A stretch of 64,000 bases of DNA from JAHRAW01 sp028066695. GTDB lineage: Bacteria > Pseudomonadota > Gammaproteobacteria > Arenicellales > Poriferihabitantaceae. Below, one piece after another: positions 16,916 through 25,989 of the stretch. The stretch spans positions 744,001 through 808,000 of the forward strand of contig OY734803.1 of the NCBI GenBank assembly GCA_963457535.1. Reading direction: 5' to 3'. The notes under the pieces were generated by a model. The model saw only the letters and a program-made list of their open reading frames with translations, was not told the DNA's origin and made no database searches. The first letter of the stretch is position 1; each line of letters opens with the position of its first letter. The position numbers were made by a program, and so were the translations under genes.

Positions 16916-19425
16916 TCCTCGCGCAACGCCGCGGCCGGAGACGCGCGCGCCGTTCGCCAGCCGGGATACAGCCCGGCGAGCAACGCCGCGAAAAGCGCAA
17001 GCGCGAGCGCCTCCAAATACACCGACGGCGTGGAGACCGGCGGCAGACTCGCCAGCGTCCAGCCGAACGAACGCGGGTTGATCACGCGAATCAGCAACTG
17101 CGCGCACAGCCAGCCGAGCGGCAGCGCAAGCAGCCCGGCGAACAGGCCGACCACGCCGGTCTGCAATGCGCCGAGCGCGAACACCTCGCCGCGCGTGCAG
17201 CCGCATGCGCGCAGCACCGCGTTCTCGCGCGCGCGCTCAAACTGCAGCGCGAGCAGCGCCGAAAAAATTCCCAAAACCGCGGCCGCGACCACCAGCCATC
17301 GCAGCACGCGCGTAATCGCGAAAGTGCGCTCAAACACGCGCAGGGTGTAACCGCGGATTTCGCGGTTGGAAGTGACGCGAATGCGCGCGTCATATGCGGC
17401 CGCGACGGATTTAATTTGCGCGGTTAAATTTTCGGCGTCGTTGCCGCCGGAAAAATACACGCCGAGCGTGGACACCGCGTCATCGCCCCACCAGCGCGCA
17501 TACGCATCGCGCGCGACAATCAGCGCGCCGCGCTCCGAGCCGTAATCGCGGAAGATTCCGCCGACCGTGAATGCGCGCGCGCCGCCGGCGGCGAGCAAGG
17601 AAACTTCATCGCCGGCGCGCAGGCCGCGGTGAAACGCATACGGCTCGGAAATGATGGTCATTTCGCCGCGTGCAATGCCGCGCCACAAGTCCGGCAGTTT
17701 TTCGGTGAAATGAAAACTCGCGTAACTTTTCGGCGCAAATGCAACCGCATGCAGTGCCGCGGGACCGGCCGCGGTTTCCACTTCCACACTGCGCCCGGAA
17801 CTGATCGCGGCGACACCCGGCAGCGCGCGCACTTCCCCGGCAAAACCCGGCGGCAGCGCAGTCGCCGCGCGCCGCGACGAATTCGCCGGGATGGAAATGT
17901 AGAGGTCGCCCGGCAGCGCCTGCGTCAGCCAGCCGGAAACCGAAGCGCGAAAACTTTCCACCATCACGCCGATGCCGATGGTCGCGGCGACCGCGAGAGT
18001 GAGCGCGGCCAGCGCCGGCCCGGTGCGGCTCAACCCGGCGCCGACTCCGCGCAACGCAAATCTGCCGCGGAAACCGAACAGCGCGCCGAACAACGGCGCG
18101 CACACGCGCGCCAGCAGGAGCGCGAACAGCGGCGCGGCCAGGCAAAACCCGACCAGCAAAAAAAACAGCGCGATGTAACCGGCCAGCACGCCGCCGCCGG
18201 GTAATGCGGCGAGCGCGGCCGCGGCGAGCATGGCAACGCCGCCGGCGAGCGCCCACTTCGGCAACTCGCGCCGCGCGCGCAGTTCCGGCAGCGAACGGCG
18301 CGACGCGGCCTGCGGCGGCGCGCGCGCCGCCTCAAGCGCGGGCAATAATGCGGCGAGCAGCGTCAATGCAAGACCGAGCGCGAGTCCTTTCGCCAGAAGT
18401 TCCGGCGGCAACTGCAATTCGCCGGCCGGCGCGGCGAAATACAAATCGCTTATGGTGCGCGCCACCAGATGCAGCAGCATGCGCGCCAGCCACGCGCCGG
18501 CGAGCAGCCCGGCGAGCGCGCCAATCAGGCCGAGCGCGAGCGCCTCAAACATGACGCGCGCGAAAAGTTGCGCGCGGGTCGCGCCGAGCATGCGCAGGCA
18601 GCCGAGCAATTCGCGCCGCTGCAGCACCGAGAAGCGCGCGGCGTTGTGAATGATGAATCCGCCGACCAGCAGCGCGAGCAGACTCATCGCCGCGAGGTTG
18701 GTCTGGAACGGCTTGCCCAGCGCGGCGCGCGCGCGGTTGCGCGCCTGCGGCACGACCAGCCGCGCGTCCGCCGGCAGCAATTCTTCAACGCGCGCGACTT
18801 CGTCCGCGTTCAGAATTAAATCAATGCGGTCCAATTCTCCGAAGCGGTTGAGCAGGCGCTGCGCGGCGGCGATGTCGGCGAGCAGTAGGCCGTCCCCCCC
18901 TGCCCCGCTTTTAATGACGCCGGCGATGCGCACGAGTTTTTCCGCGCCGGCAACTTTAATGCGCGCGTCTTCGTCTGCCGAAATGCCAAGCCGCTTCGCG
19001 TCGCGCGCCGACATTAAAACCGCGTCTTCGCCGCCGAGCAAACCGACTATCGCCGATGAATTCAGCGGCGGCGCCCAGCCGCGAAACGCGGACTCGGCGA
19101 GCGGCTCTATGCCCAGCAATTGAAAAAATTCGCCGCGCAACCGAACGCCGCCTTCCACCACCGGCGCGGCGCGGCGGATTCCGTTTCGCTGCAACTGCGC
19201 GTAGAGGCGCTCGTCCAAACCGCGCGCGCCGATGACGCGGTGCGTCGCATTCCCGGCGATCTGCCGCAGCGAGACTTCAAACGACTGGCGCGCGCTGTGG
19301 TTGGCGAGGTCCACCGCGACCACCACGCCGACGCCGAGCGCGACTCCGAGCGCGCTCAGCGCCGCCTGCCAGCGATGGCGCGCGAGGCGGCGCGCCAATG
19401 CGAGCGCGAGGCGGTCTTTCACCAT
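16912..19425 (-). CDS. FtsX/LolCE-type ABC transporter permease
   Basis: 837 residues with an N-terminal membrane helix (about 22-40), a large periplasmic MacB-like domain, two FtsX blocks and a C-terminal group of three helices. About ten membrane segments are visible. Such permeases drive mechanotransmission rather than classical import, for example lipoprotein release. It overlaps the ATPase gene by 7 nt and the AttH gene by 4 nt, so all three act together. The cargo is unknown, with the AttH lipoprotein as the likely partner. Confidence 0.9.
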   Translation of the reverse strand: MVKDRLALALARRLARHRWQAALSALGVALGVGVVVAVDLANHSARQSFEVSLRQIAGNATHRVIGARGLDERLYAQLQRNGIRRAAPVVEGGVRLRGEFFQLLGIEPLAESAFRGWAPPLNSSAIVGLLGGEDAVLMSARDAKRLGISADEDARIKVAGAEKLVRIAGVIKSGAGGDGLLLADIAAAQRLLNRFGELDRIDLILNADEVARVEELLPADARLVVPQARNRARAALGKPFQTNLAAMSLLALLVGGFIIHNAARFSVLQRRELLGCLRMLGATRAQLFARVMFEALALGLIGALAGLLAGAWLARMLLHLVARTISDLYFAAPAGELQLPPELLAKGLALGLALTLLAALLPALEAARAPPQAASRRSLPELRARRELPKWALAGGVAMLAAAALAALPGGGVLAGYIALFFLLVGFCLAAPLFALLLARVCAPLFGALFGFRGRFALRGVGAGLSRTGPALAALTLAVAATIGIGVMVESFRASVSGWLTQALPGDLYISIPANSSRRAATALPPGFAGEVRALPGVAAISSGRSVEVETAAGPAALHAVAFAPKSYASFHFTEKLPDLWRGIARGEMTIISEPYAFHRGLRAGDEVSLLAAGGARAFTVGGIFRDYGSERGALIVARDAYARWWGDDAVSTLGVYFSGGNDAENLTAQIKSVAAAYDARIRVTSNREIRGYTLRVFERTFAITRVLRWLVVAAAVLGIFSALLALQFERARENAVLRACGCTRGEVFALGALQTGVVGLFAGLLALPLGWLCAQLLIRVINPRSFGWTLASLPPVSTPSVYLEALALALFAALLAGLYPGWRTARASPAAALREE

Positions 19426-20138
19426 GCGAGTTGTTCCTGCTTGTCGCCGCCGTCGGAAATGCGGCCGCCGTCCAGAATGATGACGCGGTCGGCGGCGCGC
19501 GCGACTTCGCGGCTGTGCGTTGCGGTCAGCAGTCCGGGCGCGTCTTTCGTATCGCGCGCGCCCACCAGCAATTCCAGCGCGCGCCGGCCGGCGGCCGCGT
19601 CCAAGTTGCCGGTCGGCTCGTCGGCAAGCACCAATGCCGGGCGGTGCGCGAGTGCGCGCGCAATCGCCACGCGCTGCTGTTCGCCGCCGGAGAGTTGGTC
19701 CGGGTAATTGCCGCCGCGCGCGTCCAGTCCGGCCGCGTTAAGCAATTCCGCAACGCGCGGCGCGATTTCCTTTTCCGGCATGCGCAAGAGTTGCAGCGGC
19801 AGCGCGATGTTGTCAAACACGCTGAGCGTCGGCAGCAGGTTAAAAAACTGGTAGACAAAACCAATGTGCTCGCGGCGAAACAGCGTGCGCGCCGGTTCGC
19901 GCAGGCGCGCCAAGTCGGTGTCGTTCATGGTGATAACGCCGCTTTCGGCGCGGTCTATGCCGGCGATGATGTTCAGCAGCGTGGATTTGCCGCTGCCGCT
20001 GCGCCCGAGCAGCGCGACATGCTCGCCGCGGCAAATGTGAAAGTCGGCCTGCTCCAGCACCGCGCGGCGGCGCGCGCCCTCGCCGAACGCGCGCGCGACT
20101 CCGCGCGCCTGCAAAAGGATTTTCGGGGTCCCGCTCAT
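19419..20138 (-). CDS. LolD/MacB-type ABC transporter ATPase
   Basis: A 239-residue nucleotide-binding subunit. Walker A is GRSGSGKS at about 44-51, the Q-loop region is GFVYQFFNLLPTLSVFDN, the signature is LSGGEQQR, Walker B is LVLADEPTGN, and the switch His is in THS. It is the first gene of the three-gene minus-strand operon with the FtsX-type permease and AttH-like lipoprotein. It is divergent from yggX across 59 bp. Confidence 0.93.
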   Translation of the reverse strand: MSGTPKILLQARGVARAFGEGARRRAVLEQADFHICRGEHVALLGRSGSGKSTLLNIIAGIDRAESGVITMNDTDLARLREPARTLFRREHIGFVYQFFNLLPTLSVFDNIALPLQLLRMPEKEIAPRVAELLNAAGLDARGGNYPDQLSGGEQQRVAIARALAHRPALVLADEPTGNLDAAAGRRALELLVGARDTKDAPGLLTATHSREVARAADRVIILDGGRISDGGDKQEQLAW

Positions 20139-20160
20139 GCGCGCGAATGCGGGCCGGGGT

Positions 20161-20169
20161 TGTTATACT
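20161..20169 (+). promoter_or_regulatory. Extended -10 promoter candidate for yggX
   Basis: TGTTATACT combines a TGn extension with a TATACT -10 element, 29 bp before the yggX ATG. No good -35 hexamer is seen at the usual spacing, which fits an extended -10 promoter. Confidence 0.45.
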
Positions 20170-20197
20170 CGCCCGGCGATTTTCCCCGCGCCGCACC

Positions 20198-20497
20198 ATG
20201 CCGAACGAACCCGACACTGCAAACACCGTGGACTGCGTCGTGCTCGGCGCGCCGGCCGAAGCGCTGGACGCGCCGCCCTATCCGGGCGAATTGGGGAAGC
20301 GGATTTTTGCGCATGTCTCCAAGGACGGCTGGAAGCGCTGGCTGGAGCGGCTGACCACGATCATCAACGAAAACGGCCTGAACACCGCCGACCCGCGCGC
20401 GCTGGAATTGATTGAGAAACACATGAAGGGATTTTTCTTCGGCGAAGGCGATTATGGAAAATTGCCGCCGGGTTTTCACGCGGCGCCGCGCGAATAA
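20198..20497 (+). CDS. yggX: Probable Fe(2+)-trafficking protein YggX
   Basis: 99 residues with the family block PYPGELGKRIFAHVSKDGW and the later INENGLNTADPRALELIEKHM. The conserved N-terminal cysteine is in VDCVVLG. In enterobacteria YggX protects iron-sulfur clusters against oxidative damage and moves iron. The N-terminus is a few residues longer than the E. coli protein. A rho-independent terminator begins within its last codons. Confidence 0.92.
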   Translation: MPNEPDTANTVDCVVLGAPAEALDAPPYPGELGKRIFAHVSKDGWKRWLERLTTIINENGLNTADPRALELIEKHMKGFFFGEGDYGKLPPGFHAAPRE

Positions 20498-20512
20498 ACC
20501 GCGCGGCTTTTT
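20485..20512 (+). terminator. Rho-independent terminator of yggX
   Basis: A perfect 8-bp stem GCCGCGCG/CGCGCGGC with a 7-nt loop is followed by TTTTT. The yggX stop codon sits in the loop. The T-run touches the end of the convergent thpR gene. Confidence 0.85.
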
Positions 20513-21029
20513 ACCGCGCCGGCCAGCGCTGCGCGACATGGTAGCGCACCCCCTTGCCGCCGGCGCGCGATTCAAACAGCGCGAAACCGTCGCAGGAAAT
20601 GTCAAAACACGGCGGCGCGGACGGCAGCGGCGGGCGCGCGCGGCAGTTTCGGTAGAGCGTCAAGTGCGGCTCAAACCGGCGGCGCGCATTGGCGGAGACG
20701 CCGGCCTTGCGGCATGCCCTGCGCAGCGCGCGCGCCAATTCGGGCAACGCAGGCGGCACTTCCTCCGGGCCCAGCCAAAAAATTCCGGGCTTCGGAAAAT
20801 ACCCGGGCGTGTTCAGGCGCAACTCAATGCGCGGCGGTGTGATTTCATTTGCGGCGATGCACAGCAGTGCAAATTGGCGCGCGGTGATCTCGCCGAGAAA
20901 GTGCAGCGTGATGTGAAAGTTCGCCGGCGGCACCGCGCGGCCAAGATCCGGCGGCAGCGCGTTTGCGCGCCATTTTTCTATCGCGTATTGGCGCTCCACG
21001 GCGATGTCAAGGGCAAAGAAGGCGCGCAT
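20511..21029 (-). CDS. thpR: RNA 2',3'-cyclic phosphodiesterase (2'-5' RNA ligase family)
   Basis: 172 residues of the 2H phosphoesterase fold. Both catalytic H-x-T motifs are present: His39-Ile-Thr41 (FHITLHF) and His122-Leu-Thr124 (PHLTLYR). It probably hydrolyses 2',3'-cyclic phosphates of RNA or nucleotides. It lies alone, convergent with yggX and divergent from the amidotransferase gene across 56 bp. Confidence 0.93.
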   Translation of the reverse strand: MRAFFALDIAVERQYAIEKWRANALPPDLGRAVPPANFHITLHFLGEITARQFALLCIAANEITPPRIELRLNTPGYFPKPGIFWLGPEEVPPALPELARALRRACRKAGVSANARRRFEPHLTLYRNCRARPPLPSAPPCFDISCDGFALFESRAGGKGVRYHVAQRWPAR

Positions 21030-21085
21030 GGGGGGAATGATTTTACGCCGGGATTTTATTCAGGGGGCTGCATTACAATGGCGCA

Positions 21086-21799
21086 ATGAAAAAACGCATC
21101 CTCTTAATTGACCACCACGAAAACCCGCCGGACGACCGCGTCAGCACACATCTCGCCGCGCTCGGTTTTCAATTGGACCTGCGCCGCCCGGCGCTCGGCG
21201 ATGCGCTCGGCGAAGCGAATGGCATGGACGACCTTGCCGGTTGCGTAATTTTCGGCGGACTGCAAAATGTGGACGAGGTGGAACAATATCCGTTTCTTCG
21301 CGACGAGATGGAATGGATTCGCGCCTGCCACGCGCGCGACATTCCGCTGTTGGGAATCTGCCTCGGCGCGCAGTTGATCGCGGGCGCGTTCGGTGCGGCG
21401 GTAACGCCGCTGCCCGGCGGAAGTTGCGAGTTCGGGTATTACCCGGTGTCGCCAACAGAAGACAAACACGGGCGGGGTTTTTTGCCGCGCGCGATGCATG
21501 TGACGCAGGCGCATTTTTACGAGTGCGCGCTGCCGCGCGGCGCGACGCTATTGGCGCGCGGCGAGACTTGCGCGCATCAGGCGTTTCGCTGCGGCGAAAC
21601 CACCTACGCGCTGCAGTTTCATCCGGAGGTTACGCCGGGGGTTTTGGCGCGCTGGCAAAACTCCAACTGGGCCGATGCATGTTTCACCGCCCCCGGCGCG
21701 CAGACGCGCGCGCAAATGAACGAATTGGCGCGCATTCACGACGCGGCGCAGCACGAATGGTTCACCGGGTTTTTGGAGAAGTTGTTTGCGCGCGCATAA
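21086..21799 (+). CDS. Class I glutamine amidotransferase-like protein
   Basis: A 237-residue GATase1 domain with a complete triad: Cys92 in GICLGAQ, His179 and Glu181 in QFHPEV. It has no fused synthetase, so it resembles the stand-alone GMP-synthase-like or gamma-glutamyl hydrolase-like amidotransferases. The substrate is unknown. Its stop codon is adjacent to the convergent MFS gene stop. The nearby ATP-grasp genes make a link with peptide or amide metabolism conceivable but unproven. Confidence 0.88.
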   Translation: MKKRILLIDHHENPPDDRVSTHLAALGFQLDLRRPALGDALGEANGMDDLAGCVIFGGLQNVDEVEQYPFLRDEMEWIRACHARDIPLLGICLGAQLIAGAFGAAVTPLPGGSCEFGYYPVSPTEDKHGRGFLPRAMHVTQAHFYECALPRGATLLARGETCAHQAFRCGETTYALQFHPEVTPGVLARWQNSNWADACFTAPGAQTRAQMNELARIHDAAQHEWFTGFLEKLFARA

Positions 21800-22969
21800 T
21801 CAAGATTTTCGGTAGCGCCGCGCGCCATACGCCAAATAGCCGAAAGACGCGGCCGCGGCGGCCCAATACACCGGCGCGAGCAACGCCGCGCCTTCGGTTT
21901 GCAGCGTCGCCCAGCCGAATAGCAAAAACACCGCGAAGATCGCCGACTGGCTGTAATAACTTTTCAGCACCAGGTAGCGGTGCGCGAGGGTGAGTTTGGC
22001 GATGTCGTAGAAGCGCTTGTTGAACACCAAGCGGAACATGGAGGTGCTGAAAGTGATCAGCACCAGCGCGATGAACAGCACTTCCAGCGACAGGCGCTCG
22101 TCGGTCAGCGCGCGCAGCGCCCACGAGAGCGCATACAGCGCGACCGCGATTTGATACATGCGTTTCCTGCCGAGCCGGTCTATGGTGTTTTTCAGCAGGT
22201 AGAAAAGGATGCCGAAAATCACCGCGAGCGACAGCACCATCACGCCGAGCGTGGTGAAACTCTCGCGCGCGATCATGAACATGGAAATCACCCAGAAAAA
22301 ACTTTCCAGAAACAAAAACACGCCATCCAAAATGAAAACCATGCGCGACGAGTCGCCGTCCTTGAAGGCGATAACTTCGCGCAGCCGCAGCGCGGCGGTG
22401 CGCGTCAGCGCGGCCGGGTATTCGGGCTTGTTGGCGAGCAGAATCAAAAAGCCGCACAGCGCGACCACCGCGGAAAGCGCGATGATGTGGAAAAAGTTGC
22501 CGCGCTCCAAGAGCAGCGCGCCGAGCAGGATGCCGGCCTGCAGCAGCGCGCCGACGAAGATTTGGAAGTTGCCGTATTTGCGCCCGGAGTTTTCCGGTTT
22601 GATAATTTCAAAAAACAGCGCGCGCTGGGTGGTCCAGAAAAAGCAGTTGTAAACGCCGTAGCAAACCCCGAGCAGCGCGAGCACCGGCAACCGCATGTCC
22701 AGCGCGAGCGCATGCACATTCAGCAGCAGCAAAATTTCCAGCAGCAATGAAAGCGCGATCAGCGACGGCGGATCCGCGCGCAGGCGCAGCCGGTCCCAGG
22801 CCCACAGCCCGGCGCAAAAGCCGAGTCCGCCGAGCGCGATGAAGATGGAAACCGCGCCGATGCCGTAGCCGTGCTTCCACAAATACACCGGCAGAAAAAA
22901 CGGAAACACCCCGATCAGCAGCGAGTGCAGCCCGAGGTAGAGGTGGAAGATTCGCGAGTGGTGGCGCAT
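21800..22969 (-). CDS. MFS transporter, downstream of the ATP-grasp pair
   Basis: 389 residues with about twelve membrane helices and the typical two-bundle pattern. The loop DRLGRKRMYQIAVALYALSW between halves matches the MFS motif. It lies 9 bp downstream of two overlapping ATP-grasp genes on the same strand, so it may export or import the product or substrate of those ligases. No substrate signature was recognised. Confidence 0.85.
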   Translation of the reverse strand: MRHHSRIFHLYLGLHSLLIGVFPFFLPVYLWKHGYGIGAVSIFIALGGLGFCAGLWAWDRLRLRADPPSLIALSLLLEILLLLNVHALALDMRLPVLALLGVCYGVYNCFFWTTQRALFFEIIKPENSGRKYGNFQIFVGALLQAGILLGALLLERGNFFHIIALSAVVALCGFLILLANKPEYPAALTRTAALRLREVIAFKDGDSSRMVFILDGVFLFLESFFWVISMFMIARESFTTLGVMVLSLAVIFGILFYLLKNTIDRLGRKRMYQIAVALYALSWALRALTDERLSLEVLFIALVLITFSTSMFRLVFNKRFYDIAKLTLAHRYLVLKSYYSQSAIFAVFLLFGWATLQTEGAALLAPVYWAAAAASFGYLAYGARRYRKS

Positions 22970-22978
22970 CAGGAAATC

Positions 22979-23887
22979 TCAGAAAATGTCGGCGTCGGCG
23001 ATTTGCAGCCGGTCCAGTTCGGCGTAATGCGCGGACAGGTCCTCGGCTGTTCCGTAGCGCGGGTAGTCGTGCATTTTTGCGTAGGGGCGCGAGTTTACTT
23101 CAATGAAAATGCACCGCTGCGTTTTGTGGCTGCGCTCTATGCCCTTTTCAAAAATCACATCAATGCCGAGCAGATTCGCGCCGAACATTTGCACCACGCG
23201 CATGCACAACTCCGCGTTGTCGGCGGCGACCGCGGATTTGTCTATGGTTTCCACCACGCCGCCCGGCGCCAATGCGACGCGGTGGAACAGTTCCACATAT
23301 TCGCCGTCCGCCGGCACCGTCGCCAGCGTCCGCCCGCTCTTTTTCAGATGCGCGAGCACCTGCGCGCTTTTGGCAATCGGATGCATGACCGGATGCAGTT
23401 TCATGTCGGCGCGGACGCGGTTTTCGCGGTCAATCAAATCGCCGATGGAGTCGGCGCCGTTGCCGGTGACGAAAGGCGGGTAGCGGCGAATCACCGAGAG
23501 CAATTTTTCGCCGGTGCAAAGCACGCGGTAATTCGCGCCGGACAGGTATTGCTCCACCACCGTGGTCGGCCACCACGCCTTCGCCAGCAAAATGCCGCGC
23601 CACAATTCGGCGCGGGTGCGCACCGGAAAATAACTGCCGCGCGAATAACCGCTGACATTCGGCTTGACCACCAGCGGAAAACCGTGCTTGCGCACGAACC
23701 GCCCGACCCGCCACGGCAAAAAAAACACCATGCCGCGCGCGTGCGGCACGCCGTGTTGCGCGAACACCGCGCGCGCCTGCGCTTTTGACCGGCAATTTTT
23801 GCGCACCTCCAGCGAGTTGTAACTGGTGCAGTCGCGCATGTAGCGCTTGCTGATCCACGCGTAGAGCAGCGCCTTTATGCGCCTCAC
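22979..23887 (-). CDS. ATP-grasp ligase, cyanophycin-synthetase/GshF-like
   Basis: 302 residues from a GTG start at 23887 that overlaps the preceding stop (GTGA). ATP-grasp features include the lysine in FPLVVKPNVSGYSRGSYF, VVEQYLSGANYRVL, the cyanophycin-synthetase-like FVTGNGADSIGDLIDREN and the metal-site motif FIEVNSRPYAKMHDYP. Such enzymes form amide bonds through acyl-phosphates. The frame is open farther upstream, but the 5' part overlaps the first ATP-grasp gene and looks non-coding in this frame. Substrates are unknown. Confidence 0.82.
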   Translation of the reverse strand: MRRIKALLYAWISKRYMRDCTSYNSLEVRKNCRSKAQARAVFAQHGVPHARGMVFFLPWRVGRFVRKHGFPLVVKPNVSGYSRGSYFPVRTRAELWRGILLAKAWWPTTVVEQYLSGANYRVLCTGEKLLSVIRRYPPFVTGNGADSIGDLIDRENRVRADMKLHPVMHPIAKSAQVLAHLKKSGRTLATVPADGEYVELFHRVALAPGGVVETIDKSAVAADNAELCMRVVQMFGANLLGIDVIFEKGIERSHKTQRCIFIEVNSRPYAKMHDYPRYGTAEDLSAHYAELDRLQIADADIF

Positions 23888-24717
23888 AAGCGCGCCCTCA
23901 GCGCCCGCGCAAACGCGCCGCGGCGGTTGTAGAGCATGCTCATTATGAACACCGGCGCGTCGGCGGCGCGCTTGTCGCGGTGGCGCGTGGCGAGCGCGAG
24001 CCGCCACATGCAGGCCAGCGCGAAGCGCAGGATATGCGCGCGCGAGTGGGCGCGGTCCAGCAAATTGAGCGGCATCGGCAAAAACAAATTGACTTCCACC
24101 ACATGAAACGCGCCGCGCAACAGCGCATTCAGGGAATCGGCACGCGCGCAGACGCGCGAGATCGGAAAGTCGCCGATGCGCCGCACCATTTCCCACAGCG
24201 CGTCGCGCTGCGCCGCGTCCAGCGAGGCGGTGAGGTCGGCGTAGCGCGTGTGCCGGTTGTTAATGCTGTTGACCGGATGCGCTTCATGATCGTTGCAGGC
24301 CTGCGTCAGCGTCAGCATCGCCGGGCGCGCGTCGCGGTGGTGGCGCACGCTGAAAATTTCATATTCGTTCGCGCCGGGCGCGCATTCCTGAATGAGCATG
24401 CACCCCTCTTCCCGTACGAAGTCGGCGCGAATGCGGCGCAATTGTTCGGCGTCATCGGCGCGGCGCACGCCGGCGGCGTTCTGCCCCCATTCCGGCTTGG
24501 CGAACACCGGGTAGTTCGCCGGCGCGCGAGCGCCGTCGTCGGCCCATTGCGCCAGCCGCCACTCGGCCGGAATCATGCGGTCAATGCGCAACTTGGAAAA
24601 AATTCCGGGGCCGCGCGAAAAGTATTTCGCGTTCAACTGAAAATACTTGCAGGGGCGCGTCGCGATGACGCCGCAAAAGGCGATATACGCAAGCACCATC
24701 GCGCATCGCAGCAGCAT
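23884..24717 (-). CDS. ATP-grasp-like ligase, first of an overlapping pair
   Basis: 277 residues. The segment YPVFAKPEWGQNAAGVRR, then LIQECAPGANEYEIFSVR and the metal-site-like FHVVEVNLFLPMPLNLL, follow the ATP-grasp pattern. It is more divergent than its partner. The N-terminus contains a hydrophobic stretch (LAYIAFCGVIA). The start is uncertain: ATG at 24717 or at 24699, neither with a good ribosome-binding site. It overlaps the second ATP-grasp gene by 4 nt and is followed by an MFS gene, suggesting one small biosynthetic operon. Confidence 0.75.
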   Translation of the reverse strand: MLLRCAMVLAYIAFCGVIATRPCKYFQLNAKYFSRGPGIFSKLRIDRMIPAEWRLAQWADDGARAPANYPVFAKPEWGQNAAGVRRADDAEQLRRIRADFVREEGCMLIQECAPGANEYEIFSVRHHRDARPAMLTLTQACNDHEAHPVNSINNRHTRYADLTASLDAAQRDALWEMVRRIGDFPISRVCARADSLNALLRGAFHVVEVNLFLPMPLNLLDRAHSRAHILRFALACMWRLALATRHRDKRAADAPVFIMSMLYNRRGAFARALRARL

Positions 24718-24738
24718 CGGGGCGCCCGCCGCGGAAGG

Positions 24739-25233
24739 TCAGCGCGGAGTTTTTACCGGGTTGATCAGGAACAGCACCACGCCGAGCACCAGAATGGAAA
24801 GCGCGGCGTAAAACAGCGAGCCGCCGTCGCTCTCGCCTTCGTGCAGCACTTCAATACCGAGCGGCGTGAACAGGTGAAAGAACACCGCGCCGAGCATCAC
24901 CGCCGAGGCCATCAGCCCGCCGATGCGGTGCAGGTGCATGCGCGTCCAGCCGCGCGGGTTGGCGCCGAGCCGCACCAGGCACCACAGCAGCAGCGGCGCG
25001 AGCAGCACCAGCGAAGTGGCCAGTTCAAAAGCGCCGACCACGAAGGGCCCGTAGTCGCTGAACAGGCGGCCGAGGGTGTAGCCGAAAATCCCCTGCATCC
25101 ATTCGCCGATGGTGCCGAAGATGTGCTGCGTGTCGGGGTGCCGCGAAAACTTATACGGCAGCGAGAACAGGAACACCTTGCAAGTCCAGGCGACGATTAC
25201 CCAGCTTGCGACCACGCGTAAAGTGCTTTGCAT
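24739..25233 (-). CDS. Small polytopic membrane protein
   Basis: 164 residues with about four membrane helices (WVIVAWTCKVFLFSLPYKF, the ELATSLVLLAPLLLW region, the LMASAVMLGAVFFHLF region and a C-terminal helix). The layout resembles DoxX/DoxD-like membrane proteins, but I cannot assign a family firmly. The start at 25233 is the ATG before the first hydrophobic segment; the open frame upstream lacks membrane-protein character. It precedes the ATP-grasp pair on the same strand with a 21-bp gap and could belong to that operon. Confidence 0.7.
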   Translation of the reverse strand: MQSTLRVVASWVIVAWTCKVFLFSLPYKFSRHPDTQHIFGTIGEWMQGIFGYTLGRLFSDYGPFVVGAFELATSLVLLAPLLLWCLVRLGANPRGWTRMHLHRIGGLMASAVMLGAVFFHLFTPLGIEVLHEGESDGGSLFYAALSILVLGVVLFLINPVKTPR

Positions 25234-25353
25234 TGTTTGTTCCGGGGTTTTGCCCGGCTCCGGAATTGACGGGGAAACGGGGGCGAAGCATAACACGGCC
25301 GCGGCGCGCATGCGAAAATGCGCACCCTTGCAACCAACACCGCGGAGGCGCCG

Positions 25354-25989
25354 ATGGAACCGACCATTGACCTGTACACCTGGGGCACGCCCAACGGGCA
25401 GAAAGCCTCCATCATGCTGGAAGAAATCAAAATGCCGTATCGCGTGCATTCCATTGACATCACCAATGACCAGCAGTTTGACGCGGAGTTTCTCAAGATC
25501 AGCCCGAACAACAAAATTCCGGCGATCGTGGACCGCGACAACGGGCAGACGCTGATGGAGTCGGGCGCGATCCTGCTGTATCTCGCCGCGAAGAGCGGCC
25601 GCCTGATGCCCAAAAATGAAAACCGCTGGCGCGCGCTGGAATGGCTGATGTTTCAGATGGGCGGGTTCGGCCCGATGCTCGGGCAGGCGCACCACTTTTT
25701 GCATTTCAACAAAGGCGTCAGCGACTACGCCGAGAAGCGCTACGCCGGCGAGGCGCGGCGGCTTTACGGCGTGCTGGACGCGCGGCTCGCGCGCAACAAA
25801 TACCTGGCCGGCGAATACTCGGTCGCCGACATCGCGGTCTGGCCGTGGGTCGCGCGCCACGAATGGCAGGGCGTCGGCATCAACGAGTTTGCCAATGTCA
25901 AACGCTGGTATTTGGCAATCGCCGCGCGGCCCGCGGTGAAGCGCGGTTACGGCGTGCCGTCGCCGCGCGACATTCCGCTGCCGCGCTGA
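25354..25989 (+). CDS. Glutathione S-transferase, YfcG/YghU type
   Basis: A 211-residue GST. The thioredoxin-like N-domain has TPNGQKASIMLEE and the glutathione-binding NNKIPAIVDRD...MESGAILLYLA, followed by the all-helical C-domain. The TPNGQK motif with Asn in place of a catalytic Ser/Tyr is typical of the Nu-class (YfcG/YghU) disulfide-bond reductases. The ATG at 25354 follows GGAGG; an ATG twelve codons upstream lacks this. Its end overlaps the convergent metallophosphoesterase by 43 bp. Confidence 0.9.
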   Translation: MEPTIDLYTWGTPNGQKASIMLEEIKMPYRVHSIDITNDQQFDAEFLKISPNNKIPAIVDRDNGQTLMESGAILLYLAAKSGRLMPKNENRWRALEWLMFQMGGFGPMLGQAHHFLHFNKGVSDYAEKRYAGEARRLYGVLDARLARNKYLAGEYSVADIAVWPWVARHEWQGVGINEFANVKRWYLAIAARPAVKRGYGVPSPRDIPLPR

